Source: Patescibacteria group bacterium
Lineage (GTDB): Bacteria; Patescibacteriota; Patescibacteriia; UBA9934
Assembly (NCBI GenBank): GCA_018896835.1
Contig: JAHILS010000023.1
Span: 1-20,207, forward strand
DNA length: 20,207 bases
Direction of reading: 5' to 3'
The notes under the pieces were generated by a model. It had not been told where the DNA came from and made no database searches. It saw only the letters and a list, made by a program, of their open reading frames with translations. Within the stretch, counting starts at the first letter, position 1. Each line of letters opens with the position of its first letter. Positions 1 through 6,730 of this stretch are shown piece after piece. The position numbers and the translations under genes are program-made.

Positions 1-2
1 AG

Positions 3-104
3 CTACTGGATCGTGATTTTGAACGGGGACAATCCCCGAGACAGGCCATTTTGGCGACCTTCTTTAAGAAAACTGTTAATTTCCTTAAAGAAAGTGCCAA
101 ATGA
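3..104 (+). CDS. C-terminal end of an unknown protein (partial)
   Basis: The third forward frame is open from the window edge to a TGA at 102-104 and gives 33 residues starting LLDRDFERGQ and ending FLKESAK. The other two forward frames are less protein-like, and one stops at once. The composition is amphipathic and charged, as in the tail of a cytoplasmic protein. Nothing identifies the family and the start lies outside the window. A convergent minus-strand promoter and hairpin lie just downstream, so the 3' end of this gene may face an opposing transcript. Confidence 0.5.
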   Translation, partial: LLDRDFERGQSPRQAILATFFKKTVNFLKESAK

Positions 105-220
105 AAATACTGATATTTGTAGGCTTTCATAGAGAAATCACACAAATATCAGCATTCACTGTCCATCCTTATAACCACGGATGGTTGTGGCTCTCTCTTT
201 TATTGTAAGGTTCATTTTGT
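103..220 (-). ncRNA. Candidate ~115-nt small RNA
   Basis: A consensus-like promoter at 227-255 would start a minus-strand transcript near 220. About 70 nt later there is a perfect 11-bp hairpin (CTGATATTTGT, 142-152, with ACAAATATCAG, 110-120), followed by TATTTT, which is compatible with an intrinsic terminator. Upstream of it, CCATCC (163-168) and GGATGG (179-184) can pair, competing with the smaller hairpin AACCA-TCCG-TGGTT. A 19-codon ORF (MNLTIKERAT...) lies in the transcript, so a leader peptide is possible instead. No known RNA family was recognised. Confidence 0.4.
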
Positions 221-226
221 GCCATT

Positions 227-255
227 ACTATAGCACTTTTTGCCTGTTTTGTCAA
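227..255 (-). promoter_or_regulatory. Sigma70-type promoter
   Basis: On the minus strand TTGACA (250-255) and TATAGT (227-232) are separated by exactly 17 bp, and TGC precedes the -10 box (extended -10). It is one of the best promoter matches in the window, yet no ordinary gene lies downstream of it on that strand. It points instead to the small RNA candidate at 103-220. Confidence 0.6.
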
Positions 256-303
256 GAGTAAAATGCCAAAACTATGCTTGTTTTAGCCATTTTATTTAAC
301 TCA

Positions 304-329
304 AACCCCGCCGAGATTTCGACGGGGTT
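304..329 (-). terminator. Terminator of the MFS gene
   Basis: AACCCCG (304-310) pairs with CGGGGTT (323-329), with further partial pairing inside. The hairpin lies 6 bp beyond the MFS stop codon and is followed on the minus strand by a T/A-rich stretch, though not by a clean U-tract. Confidence 0.55.
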
Positions 330-334
330 AAGGG

Positions 335-1507
335 TTAGGCTTTTGGACGGAATTGGTATAAGAGAGCGACAGCGCTGGCAAGAGCAATGCTTGCTCCCAA
401 CCAAAGCCATGGAATTGTGGATGCGTCAGAAGCAACCCACTGATACACCAGGTACACAGCGCCTTCGGCTATGACCATACCGAATAGTCCCAAGAAAGAC
501 TGCAAGGATCCGTAGGTAGCCCGGAAGGCAGACGGCACACGCTCGTTAACGTAGGTGTCCAAGTATGGCGCAAACATTCCTCGGCCAATTTCATGGAATG
601 CAATCAGCACGACCCAGACGATTCCGTTATCTATTGTCCAGATAAGTCCCATAGCAAGCGCAACAAGCATCAAACTTTTCAAGGTTCGAACTGCTAAGTG
701 ATTACGAGCACCATCATGGTCTTTGGCTTGATTGCGAATATACCAACCTGAAATCACGGTCGACACATACATGATTATCCAAATCCACCCAAGCTGTGCT
801 TGTGAGAACTTTGTAATCAAGAGCGGTGTCCAAAACAAGTTGTAGGCGCCAAAGATACCCGACGCCATCTGCGCACCAAGTGCCCAGCGCATTGATGCTG
901 AAGATCGCAAGTGAGCAACTGCGCTACGCAAAGCCTCAAACTCACTCATTGAATGCTCAGGCTCACTTCCTCTCATAAAGATCCAAGCAAACAATGTAGC
1001 CAATGCATATCCTCCAGCTAGTACTAGGAATCCAAAGGAACGATCAGTGAGCAATGCTAGGTACACACCAACAAATGTTCCCAAGATCGTACCTGCTCCT
1101 TCGGCAATAGTGCGATTTGCATAGACGTGCTGAAGTGAGATTTTACGATCTGGTGCGTCAGCAATCCAGGCAGTAAGAGCGCCAGAGAAAAATGCTACGC
1201 CAAGAGCGCAAAGGGCTTCACCAAACAATGCTCCCCATATTCCCTCTGCCATGAAATACGCAATTCCTGAAAATGAAGTAAACACCGCACCAGCAATAAT
1301 CGAATAACCGCGCCCGCGACCGTCAGCTAACATACCTGTTGGCAACTCAAAGAGAATGATCAACACGAAGTAGGCGATGTTAATGGTTAATACTTGGCTG
1401 TAGCTTAATCCAAGATCAAGCAAGTACAGTACGTAGAGCGAAGACACTGATCCCATTCCGACTCGCATGAGAAAAGTGAAGGTGTAGAACGCTTTTGTCG
1501 AGCGCAT
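335..1507 (-). CDS. MFS transporter (drug-efflux-like)
   Basis: A 390-residue integral membrane protein with about twelve hydrophobic segments. MFS motif A (TGMLADGRGRG) falls in the loop after the second segment, so this is a major facilitator superfamily member, which exchanges or exports small molecules across the cytoplasmic membrane by secondary transport. The substrate cannot be read from the sequence; similar length and layout are common among drug and metabolite exporters. The start MRSTKAF was chosen because AAAGGAG lies 5 nt before its ATG; an in-frame ATG six codons earlier would overlap this site. The gene is alone on its transcript, with a terminator right after the stop and a ~190-nt leader that looks regulatory. 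Confidence 0.88.
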   Translation of the reverse strand: MRSTKAFYTFTFLMRVGMGSVSSLYVLYLLDLGLSYSQVLTINIAYFVLIILFELPTGMLADGRGRGYSIIAGAVFTSFSGIAYFMAEGIWGALFGEALCALGVAFFSGALTAWIADAPDRKISLQHVYANRTIAEGAGTILGTFVGVYLALLTDRSFGFLVLAGGYALATLFAWIFMRGSEPEHSMSEFEALRSAVAHLRSSASMRWALGAQMASGIFGAYNLFWTPLLITKFSQAQLGWIWIIMYVSTVISGWYIRNQAKDHDGARNHLAVRTLKSLMLVALAMGLIWTIDNGIVWVVLIAFHEIGRGMFAPYLDTYVNERVPSAFRATYGSLQSFLGLFGMVIAEGAVYLVYQWVASDASTIPWLWLGASIALASAVALLYQFRPKA

Positions 1508-1545
1508 ATGAACTCCTTTGCCCAAAAGGGCTTAAAAATTAGAAG

Positions 1546-1618
1546 AACTCGGCACTTACCGAGTTCCACATGCGCTCAAAAATTGTTATTTTCTACATTA
1601 AACGCATATTAAACTCGG
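1546..1618 (-). promoter_or_regulatory. Candidate attenuator in the MFS leader
   Basis: Three segments compete on the minus strand. Segment 1 (GTTTGCCGAGTT, ending at 1612) can pair with segment 2 (AACTCGGTAAGT, starting at 1565) over about 11-12 bp including G-U pairs. Segment 2, as GAACTCGG (1566-1559), can instead pair with CCGAGTTC (1552-1545) as an 8-bp hairpin followed by TTCTAATTTTT, which resembles an intrinsic terminator. A small GCCC-TTTT-GGGC hairpin then precedes the ribosome binding site. Segment 1 lies inside a short upstream ORF. This is the classical layout of ribosome-mediated attenuation; the mechanism is inferred. Confidence 0.5.
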
Positions 1619-1694
1619 CAAACATAAGTTCAAGCCCTCGACAATCGACGGTAATCGGCATGAACCTAGATGTATGCAAAGTTTGATATGTCAT
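1593..1694 (-). CDS. Possible 33-aa leader peptide upstream of the MFS gene
   Basis: ATG at 1694 opens 33 codons (MTYQTLHTSR...FNMRLM) ending with TAG at 1593-1595. The ATG is 9 nt downstream of the -10 box at 1704-1709, so the mRNA would start almost at the start codon and be translated without a Shine-Dalgarno. The last third of the ORF contains segment 1 of the attenuator, where ribosome occupancy would change folding. The peptide resembles no known leader peptide and has no obvious run of regulatory codons. It may be a chance ORF. Confidence 0.35.
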   Translation of the reverse strand: MTYQTLHTSRFMPITVDCRGLELMFAEFNMRLM

Positions 1695-1703
1695 ACTGCT
1701 TAT

Positions 1704-1732
1704 ATTAGAGCTTATTCTATCCAACATGTCAA
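1704..1732 (-). promoter_or_regulatory. Promoter of the MFS leader
   Basis: TTGACA (1727-1732) and TCTAAT (1704-1709) are spaced by 17 bp on the minus strand. The predicted start near 1697 gives a 5' untranslated region of about 190 nt before the MFS start codon, unusually long beside other genes in this window. Confidence 0.6.
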
Positions 1733-1750
1733 TGGAAGCTGTGGAAAACA

Positions 1751-1778
1751 AAATACCAGCGATATTAGGCTGGTATTT
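1751..1778 (-). terminator. Intrinsic terminator downstream of the 205-aa gene
   Basis: AAATACCAGC (1751-1760) pairs perfectly with GCTGGTATTT (1769-1778) around an 8-nt loop. On the minus strand the stem is followed by TTTTGTTTT, so it ends transcripts arriving from the gene at 1848-2465. Confidence 0.7.
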
Positions 1779-1801
1779 TCATCTGAACAAATTTTCAACC
1801 G

Positions 1802-1825
1802 ATAATGTCCCGATCGGGACATTAT
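1802..1825. repeat. Perfect 24-bp palindrome centred on CCCGATCGGG
   Basis: Positions 1802-1825 read the same on both strands with no spacer (ATAATGTCCCGA and its complement). It lies between the stop codon of the 205-aa gene and the downstream terminator. It could be a protein-binding site or an RNA hairpin with a tight GATC loop. No T-tract follows on either strand. Confidence 0.6.
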
Positions 1826-1847
1826 GCGTCGAAGAAATAGAAAATAA

Positions 1848-2465
1848 TTATGACAAATATTTTGTTTTCAAGCTTTCCATAACCTCCACTAAAGATCGTC
1901 CATTTCCTTTTGTCACTGATCTATCGCCTTTAGTCAATCTAACTGTCCATGGTAATACATCTGGATATTGCGTGGTGCCAGCTGAATGATCTACCTCGGC
2001 CTGTAACATATATTCTGATCCGCCGATGACTATTTGCCCCTCATACCGTGTATTCGTATAACCTGTTGTCCTTCCCGGCGCTTCTGTTAATGTTATCTCA
2101 CCCACCTCCCCAAACTGGCCAAGCTCTTGTTGCACATGCTCAATGGTTGGATGTAAACGATCTAACTCATTTAACCGCGATTCTACAGAGTTACGGGCTT
2201 CTTGCAAAGCAAACCTCAAATTCTTAACTCCTTTAGAGATATGGAATTTTCCAAGATCTTTAATTGGACTAGAATCAGTCATTACAACATCCCAACCACC
2301 TTCTACCTTCTTACATTTAATACTTACAACATTATCCCTTACACGAAACTCACCAGTATAAACACCTTCAGCCTCATTTCTTTGAACGTTTTCTAACTCA
2401 GACTCAATACCTTCAAAACCGATCTCCGCATAAGGTTGTTGCCCTTCATGATCAAATTCTTGCAT
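1848..2465 (-). CDS. Hypothetical protein, 205 aa
   Basis: An acidic soluble protein starting MQEFDHEGQQPYAEIGFEG, without signal peptide or membrane segments. The central part (FALQEARNSVESRLNELDRL) is probably helical. The parts on either side contain beta-like segments (VVSIKCKKVEGGWDVVMTD and SEYMLQAEVDHSAG...WTVRLTKGDRSV) that look alike and may be two related sheet elements. The family is not recognised. It is last in the minus-strand gene run, 47 bp after the NUDIX gene, but has its own promoter (2483-2511) and a terminator at 1751-1778. There is no Shine-Dalgarno before the ATG. Confidence 0.7.
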   Translation of the reverse strand: MQEFDHEGQQPYAEIGFEGIESELENVQRNEAEGVYTGEFRVRDNVVSIKCKKVEGGWDVVMTDSSPIKDLGKFHISKGVKNLRFALQEARNSVESRLNELDRLHPTIEHVQQELGQFGEVGEITLTEAPGRTTGYTNTRYEGQIVIGGSEYMLQAEVDHSAGTTQYPDVLPWTVRLTKGDRSVTKGNGRSLVEVMESLKTKYLS

Positions 2466-2482
2466 ATTATGATTAGTTATTT

Positions 2483-2511
2483 ATTATATTTAGCTTAGAC
2501 ATTTTAGACAA
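2483..2511 (-). promoter_or_regulatory. Promoter of the 205-aa gene
   Basis: TTGTCT (2506-2511) and a perfect TATAAT (2483-2488) lie 17 bp apart on the minus strand. The predicted transcript starts about 10 nt before the ATG at 2465. Confidence 0.55.
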
Positions 2512-2512
2512 T

Positions 2513-2959
2513 TTATCGAAACTTCTTATACATAACTTTTTGCAAATAACACTCAATCCCTTGTTTGCTGGCATCAAAATGAGGCATTGGTAAATTATTT
2601 GGATCAACCCAGAGCCACCCATCGCACTTCTCTGGCTCCATGAGTTTTGGCGTGTCAATAACATTCTCAACCAACAAAATTATTGAAATGTAATGCTTGC
2701 CTTCTTGCTTATAAGTCTCGAGATTATTCGTGACAGCGATCACTTTTGGGTCTAACACGTCAATATCAGTTTCTTCTTTGATTTCCCTAATCGCGCACTG
2801 CTCAAAAGTTTCACCGCACTCAAGATGCCCGCCTGGGATTGAATAATATGGCGCATGACTATTTTTACGTTTCCCAACCAAAACCTTACCATCTGGATTA
2901 ACCAGCACAACGCCGATTCCCACTTTTGGTTGAACATTTTGTGATCGCATATTTTCCAT
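2513..2959 (-). CDS. NUDIX hydrolase, NUDT15-like
   Basis: A 148-residue protein with a complete Nudix box at residues 44-66: G44, E50, R58-E59, E62-E63, with the GGHLECGE and REIKEET blocks. NUDIX enzymes hydrolyse nucleoside diphosphates linked to another group, using Mg2+ bound by the box glutamates. The order of motifs (VGIGVVLVNPDG, then GKRK, then the Nudix box, and late EPEKCDGWLWV) resembles the NUDT15/MTH2-type nucleotide-pool group, but the true substrate is unknown. It starts 14 bp after the ProRS stop and is probably co-transcribed. MRSQN, three codons inside, is an alternative start. Confidence 0.88.
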   Translation of the reverse strand: MENMRSQNVQPKVGIGVVLVNPDGKVLVGKRKNSHAPYYSIPGGHLECGETFEQCAIREIKEETDIDVLDPKVIAVTNNLETYKQEGKHYISIILLVENVIDTPKLMEPEKCDGWLWVDPNNLPMPHFDASKQGIECYLQKVMYKKFR

Positions 2960-2973
2960 TCACCGAACCTAAA

Positions 2974-4476
2974 TTAATAAGCCTTTGCAAAAATAACTAT
3001 TTTTTTGGAATCCTTACCGCACACAGCACATTTCCCAGGCTCGTCTTTTTTATCAATCGGTAAACAACGAATAGTCGCGCTTGTTTCTTTATTTATCTTG
3101 TCTTCACATGCCGGATCTCCACACCAGTGACCATACACATATCCGCCTTGATCGTTAAGGCCTGATACCAGCTGATCAAAATTATCAGCAGTATGCGAAT
3201 TTTCCTCTCTAAATTTCATAGCACGTTGCATGAGATTCTCTTGAATATCATTTAGTTGAGTTTTGACGAAGTCTACCAATCCAACCATCGCTACCATACT
3301 CTTATCGCCAGTATCTCGTCGTACAAGCACAACTTGATTCTTCTCTAAATCTTTTGGTCCTATCTCCATACGGATCGGGACACCTTTTTTCTCCCATTCG
3401 TTAAATTTAAATCCTGGACTTAAGTTGTCACGATCATCAACCTTTACAGACAAATCAGTACCAAGCAAGTCTTGCTTAATCGATTCAACACGTTCTGCAA
3501 CTGCCACGCGTTCCTGTGGTGTCTTATAGATTGGAACAATTACGACATGAATAGGCGCAATCCTCGGCGGAAGAACCAAGCCCTTGTCATCACTGTGGGT
3601 CATAATCAAACCACCAATTAAACGCGTACTAACCCCCCAGCTTGTCTGCCAGGCAAACTGTATCTTTCCTTCCTGGTCAGTAAACTTGATATCAAAAGCT
3701 TTTGCGAAATTCTGTCCTAAATTATGAGATGTGCCGGCTTGCAAAGACTTTTTATCTTGCATCATTGCCTCAATACAATATGTTCGCAAAGCCCCTGGAA
3801 ACTTATCATGCTCTGGCTTTAGTCCTGTAATAACTGGCATGGCAAGATAATTTTGTGCAAAATCTTCATACACCTGCAGCATCTTTACTGTCTCCTCTTC
3901 TGCTTCAACTTCAGTAGCATGCGCCGTATGCCCTTCTTGCCATAAAAATTCTGCAGTTCGTAGAAATAACCGTGTTCTCATTTCCCAGCGCACAACATTA
4001 GCCCACTGATTAATCAAAATTGGTAAATCTCGCCATGACTGCACCCAGCGAGAATATGCATCATAAATAATTGTTTCTGAAGTCGGCCTGATAATAAGTT
4101 CCTCTTCCAGCTTTGATTCTGGGTCAACGATCACACCAGTGCCATCTGGATCATCAATCAACCGATAATGCGTAACAACCGCACACTCCTTTGCAAAGCC
4201 CTTAACATGGCTCGCCTCTTTACTTAAAAATGATTTTGGTATCAAAAGTGGAAAATATGCATTCTCGTGCCCAGTTTCCTTAAACTTTTTATTAAGAATC
4301 TTCTGTATGTTTTCCCATATCGCATAGCCATACGGTTTTATAACCATACATCCCTTCACTGGTGAGTGTTCTGCTAAATCTGCCTTTTCAATAATATCCA
4401 GATACCACTTAGAAAAATCCTCATCACGATTTGTGATGCTAAGTTGATCTGCTTTTGTATTTTGTTTCTGTGTCAT
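2974..4476 (-). CDS. proS: Prolyl-tRNA synthetase, archaeal/eukaryal-type (type 3)
   Basis: Charges tRNA-Pro with proline in the cytoplasm. About 500 residues, with the class II catalytic core: the motif 1 region (GCMVIKPYGYAIWENI), RPTSETIIY, motif 2 (VVRWEMRTRLFLRTAEFLWQEGHTAH) and motif 3 (WGVSTRLIGGLIMTHSDDKG). These are followed by an anticodon-binding domain (IHVVIVPIYKTP) and a C-terminal domain with CGDPAC and CAVCG cysteine pairs that ends in tyrosine. The short form without an editing insertion and with the C-terminal zinc-type domain marks the archaeal/eukaryal class rather than the E. coli class. The ATG at 4476 was preferred; a TTG at 4485 gives three more residues. It sits 12 bp after the YibE/F gene. 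Confidence 0.95.
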   Translation of the reverse strand: MTQKQNTKADQLSITNRDEDFSKWYLDIIEKADLAEHSPVKGCMVIKPYGYAIWENIQKILNKKFKETGHENAYFPLLIPKSFLSKEASHVKGFAKECAVVTHYRLIDDPDGTGVIVDPESKLEEELIIRPTSETIIYDAYSRWVQSWRDLPILINQWANVVRWEMRTRLFLRTAEFLWQEGHTAHATEVEAEEETVKMLQVYEDFAQNYLAMPVITGLKPEHDKFPGALRTYCIEAMMQDKKSLQAGTSHNLGQNFAKAFDIKFTDQEGKIQFAWQTSWGVSTRLIGGLIMTHSDDKGLVLPPRIAPIHVVIVPIYKTPQERVAVAERVESIKQDLLGTDLSVKVDDRDNLSPGFKFNEWEKKGVPIRMEIGPKDLEKNQVVLVRRDTGDKSMVAMVGLVDFVKTQLNDIQENLMQRAMKFREENSHTADNFDQLVSGLNDQGGYVYGHWCGDPACEDKINKETSATIRCLPIDKKDEPGKCAVCGKDSKKIVIFAKAY

Positions 4477-4488
4477 AGTGCTCAAATG

Positions 4489-5544
4489 TTATCGTTTTTG
4501 GACCAAAACTGCAAACCAGGTTGAGATTGGAACAAGCAAAAGTAGGGCTGTTGTTCCGGCGAGTGTTCTGACAATTTCCTCGGCAACTATCTCGGTATTC
4601 AAAAACCGCACCCAATCAACCGTACCGCTGGCATAAAAAAGTAAAAATAATGGAAACGCTGCGCCAGCATATGCCAACACTAAAGTATTAACTGCAGACG
4701 CAATATGATGCCGACCGATCCTCATCGCCCGAGCGTAAAGTTCTTTACTGCTTAAATCCTTATTCGCCTCAATTAGTTCAGAAACCGCCTCCTGCTGAGT
4801 CACAGCAACGTCGTCAAACACACCCAAAGCTCCCAAGATAATTCCAGCCAACAGTATCCCCTTTGGCACAATCACGTCCCCCATGCGTAAATATAAAAGT
4901 GCTGAGTCCTCGCCTGCCAAACCCGTGAGTTGTGTAAAATAACTAAAAAGATATGCGACTCCCCAAACAACAAAAAGACCAATCACGATACTAATAAAGG
5001 CCACAAAGGTCTTACGAGTAAAACCATGAACCAGATGCATGTTTACCAGCATAATTACTGATCCTCCCAGGACAACCATAAGCACAGGATCACTTCCAGC
5101 AATTATTTGAGGCATGATCCACGCGAATAAAACCAGTAAAGTTAAAGCCAGACCGACCAGCGCGAATGCTCCACGGCGCAAGCCAACTGCTATTGTAACC
5201 AAGGCAAATAACAATAGCATCCAAAATAAAACGTGCGTTCGAACAACGTCTGCTAAGAAAATTGTTTGCGTGCCATCAGTATTTGTTAAAACCTGCAAAA
5301 CAACCTCGGTTCCTTCTTCTAAACGAAAATTGTAACCTTGTGTGTACCCTTCTTGGGTATCGACTTTATAACTGTTACCAGCAAAATCTCTAGCTTCAAA
5401 AATCGTGACCTGATTGTTATCAAGGGTTTCTTCCGAAACAATATTTGTGATTACTGCTTTTATTTCATTTGTTTCCTGGGCATAAACAGCCACTGGAATA
5501 AAGCAACAAATAATTAAAAGAAAAGAAAAAAAGCGTTTATTCAT
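4489..5544 (-). CDS. YibE/F-like membrane protein
   Basis: 351 residues. Residues 1-22 form a signal peptide (hydrophobic, ending AVYAQE). An extracytoplasmic beta-rich segment (IKAVITNIVSEET...LADVV) follows, then about seven transmembrane helices. The conserved block GILLAGIILGALGVFDDVAVTQQEAV is typical of the YibE/F family (Pfam YibE_F), whose function is not established. In Firmicutes and Patescibacteria such genes usually sit alone or in small operons. The gene is in the same minus-strand run as proS, 28 bp after the 65-aa membrane protein gene, and has a possible internal promoter at 5554-5582. Confidence 0.85.
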   Translation of the reverse strand: MNKRFFSFLLIICCFIPVAVYAQETNEIKAVITNIVSEETLDNNQVTIFEARDFAGNSYKVDTQEGYTQGYNFRLEEGTEVVLQVLTNTDGTQTIFLADVVRTHVLFWMLLLFALVTIAVGLRRGAFALVGLALTLLVLFAWIMPQIIAGSDPVLMVVLGGSVIMLVNMHLVHGFTRKTFVAFISIVIGLFVVWGVAYLFSYFTQLTGLAGEDSALLYLRMGDVIVPKGILLAGIILGALGVFDDVAVTQQEAVSELIEANKDLSSKELYARAMRIGRHHIASAVNTLVLAYAGAAFPLFLLFYASGTVDWVRFLNTEIVAEEIVRTLAGTTALLLLVPISTWFAVLVQKR

Positions 5545-5553
5545 AACGCTTCT

Positions 5554-5582
5554 ATTCTATCAAAAATTTGAATTAGCCGAAA
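5554..5582 (-). promoter_or_regulatory. Possible internal promoter for the YibE/F gene
   Basis: An extended -10 (TGATAGAAT, hexamer 5554-5559) ends 9 nt before the ATG at 5544. The -35 match (TTTCGG, 5577-5582, spacer 17) is weak. There is no Shine-Dalgarno, so a near-leaderless mRNA would result. Confidence 0.35.
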
Positions 5583-5770
5583 TAATAACCAAGAACATGA
5601 GTGGCAATTAGTACCAGGCCAAGAGCCATAATGATTAATGCCAGTTGGACAACAGAAGATGCTGTTTTATCGTCACGTACAAAAGAGAAAAAAATTGCCA
5701 AGGCAAATCCTAAGATGAGTGCCAACGGCACAGCAGTAAGTACAATTCCAACAAGAAGTGACATCGGCAT
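5573..5770 (-). CDS. Small two-helix membrane protein, 65 aa
   Basis: The protein is almost entirely two hydrophobic helices (MSLLVGIVLTAVPLALILGF and VVQLALIIMALGLVLIATHV) joined by a short charged loop, FVRDDKTASS. The loop suggests a hairpin in the cytoplasmic membrane. The family is not recognised. It lies between a 79-aa gene (8 bp upstream) and the YibE/F gene, so a role beside the YibE/F protein is possible but unproven. ATG at 5764 (third codon) is an alternative start. Confidence 0.65.
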   Translation of the reverse strand: MPMSLLVGIVLTAVPLALILGFALAIFFSFVRDDKTASSVVQLALIIMALGLVLIATHVLGYYFG

Positions 5771-5778
5771 ATTTAAAA

Positions 5779-6018
5779 TTATTTTTGTGTCCCAAGATAA
5801 AACTTTACCCCACCCTCTTCAAATGATGTTAAAACAAATAAATCACCACGTTCTTTACTAACTTGAAAGGTTGGTTTTCCTCCAAGCGTTTGCTCCTCTG
5901 GCACAAATGATTCTTGCACAGCATCGCTTCCTATCATCTGCTTTGCAATTTCGCGTGCTTGATTCACTATACCTTGATTGATAAAAACCTCAATACCTGA
6001 TTCTTGTCTGCTGTTCAT
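5779..6018 (-). CDS. Hypothetical protein, 79 aa
   Basis: A small soluble acidic protein (MNSRQESGIEVFINQGIVNQ...). The start codon overlaps the stop of the kinase-like gene as ATGA (6015-6018), the usual sign of translational coupling, which supports both the start and co-expression. The N-terminal half is predicted helical (INQGIVNQAREIAKQMIG), and the C-terminal half looks beta-rich (PTFQVSKERGDLFVLTSFEE). No motif or family was recognised. Given the coupling it may be a partner or substrate of the kinase-like protein. Confidence 0.65.
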   Translation of the reverse strand: MNSRQESGIEVFINQGIVNQAREIAKQMIGSDAVQESFVPEEQTLGGKPTFQVSKERGDLFVLTSFEEGGVKFYLGTQK

Positions 6019-6725
6019 ATTTCTATATTACCTAATAATTTTTCAAAAATATCGCTAAACTGTTCATTATCCTGATCAATTAAACTCTGCCTCTGTGTAT
6101 TATTGTGTGAGGATACAATGTGTGAACGTCCAAAGTCAATCAAACGTGGCAATCCCGTCTTTTTGTCGACCATTACATTCCTTGGTTCAAGATCGCCATG
6201 CACTATACCGAACTTTTCATGTATATGGTCAAGATACTCCTCCAAAGCATCAACGAATACTTGGGCGTCGTACCCCTCTGGAAACTGCTCTGTGCCATTT
6301 AGTATATGTTGCAAATTTACTGCATCTAGTCTCTCCATGATAATTGTTGATTTAACTTCTTTCCCATCACCCTTTATATAACCATAGACCCATGGTGCAC
6401 GAACACCAGCAACCTCTACATGGCATATCGATCTTTGGATGCCTACCTCTACGTCAACTGGCCTGCCTAAGTCCATAAGATGCGCCACGGAACTTTCGTG
6501 TCTTGGTTCTAAAACTTTGACGCAAACATTATCAGTAACTTCATAAACAGTGCCGACACCTCCATGGTCAATATATCTTTCTGGATCATTAACAATTTCA
6601 GCAATCTGCCCAATAAGGCCTTTAACATCTTCTTGTGAAAATCCGAATCTTTCAAGTTTCGGTAATTCTATTTTACCAGCCAAATCAATACGTCTTGCTT
6701 CCAAATTAATTATTCTTCCATCCAT
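6015..6725 (-). CDS. Small protein-kinase-fold phosphotransferase
   Basis: 236 residues with the core kinase motifs: a glycine-rich loop HGGVGTV (54-60), the ATP-binding lysine K70 in VCVKVL, a hinge-like MERLDAVNL (130-137), the catalytic HGDLEPRN (H176, D178, N183) and DFG (197-199). The HGDLxxxN form resembles the RIO, ABC1, WaaP and aminoglycoside kinase groups more than typical Hanks Ser/Thr kinases. All catalytic residues are present, so it should be active, but the substrate is unknown. There are no membrane segments. It starts 5 bp after the upstream gene's stop and overlaps the 79-aa gene by 4 bp, so the three form a tight operon. Confidence 0.8.
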   Translation of the reverse strand: MDGRIINLEARRIDLAGKIELPKLERFGFSQEDVKGLIGQIAEIVNDPERYIDHGGVGTVYEVTDNVCVKVLEPRHESSVAHLMDLGRPVDVEVGIQRSICHVEVAGVRAPWVYGYIKGDGKEVKSTIIMERLDAVNLQHILNGTEQFPEGYDAQVFVDALEEYLDHIHEKFGIVHGDLEPRNVMVDKKTGLPRLIDFGRSHIVSSHNNTQRQSLIDQDNEQFSDIFEKLLGNIEI

Positions 6726-6730
6726 ATTTT

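Noticed and set aside
274..474. 66-codon plus-strand ORF
   Set aside because: It overlaps the terminator and C-terminus of the MFS gene and has no ribosome binding site; it is a shadow of the MFS gene.
1726..1989. 87-codon plus-strand ORF
   Set aside because: It runs through the terminator hairpin and the 24-bp palindrome into the opposite strand of the 205-aa gene, with no start signals.
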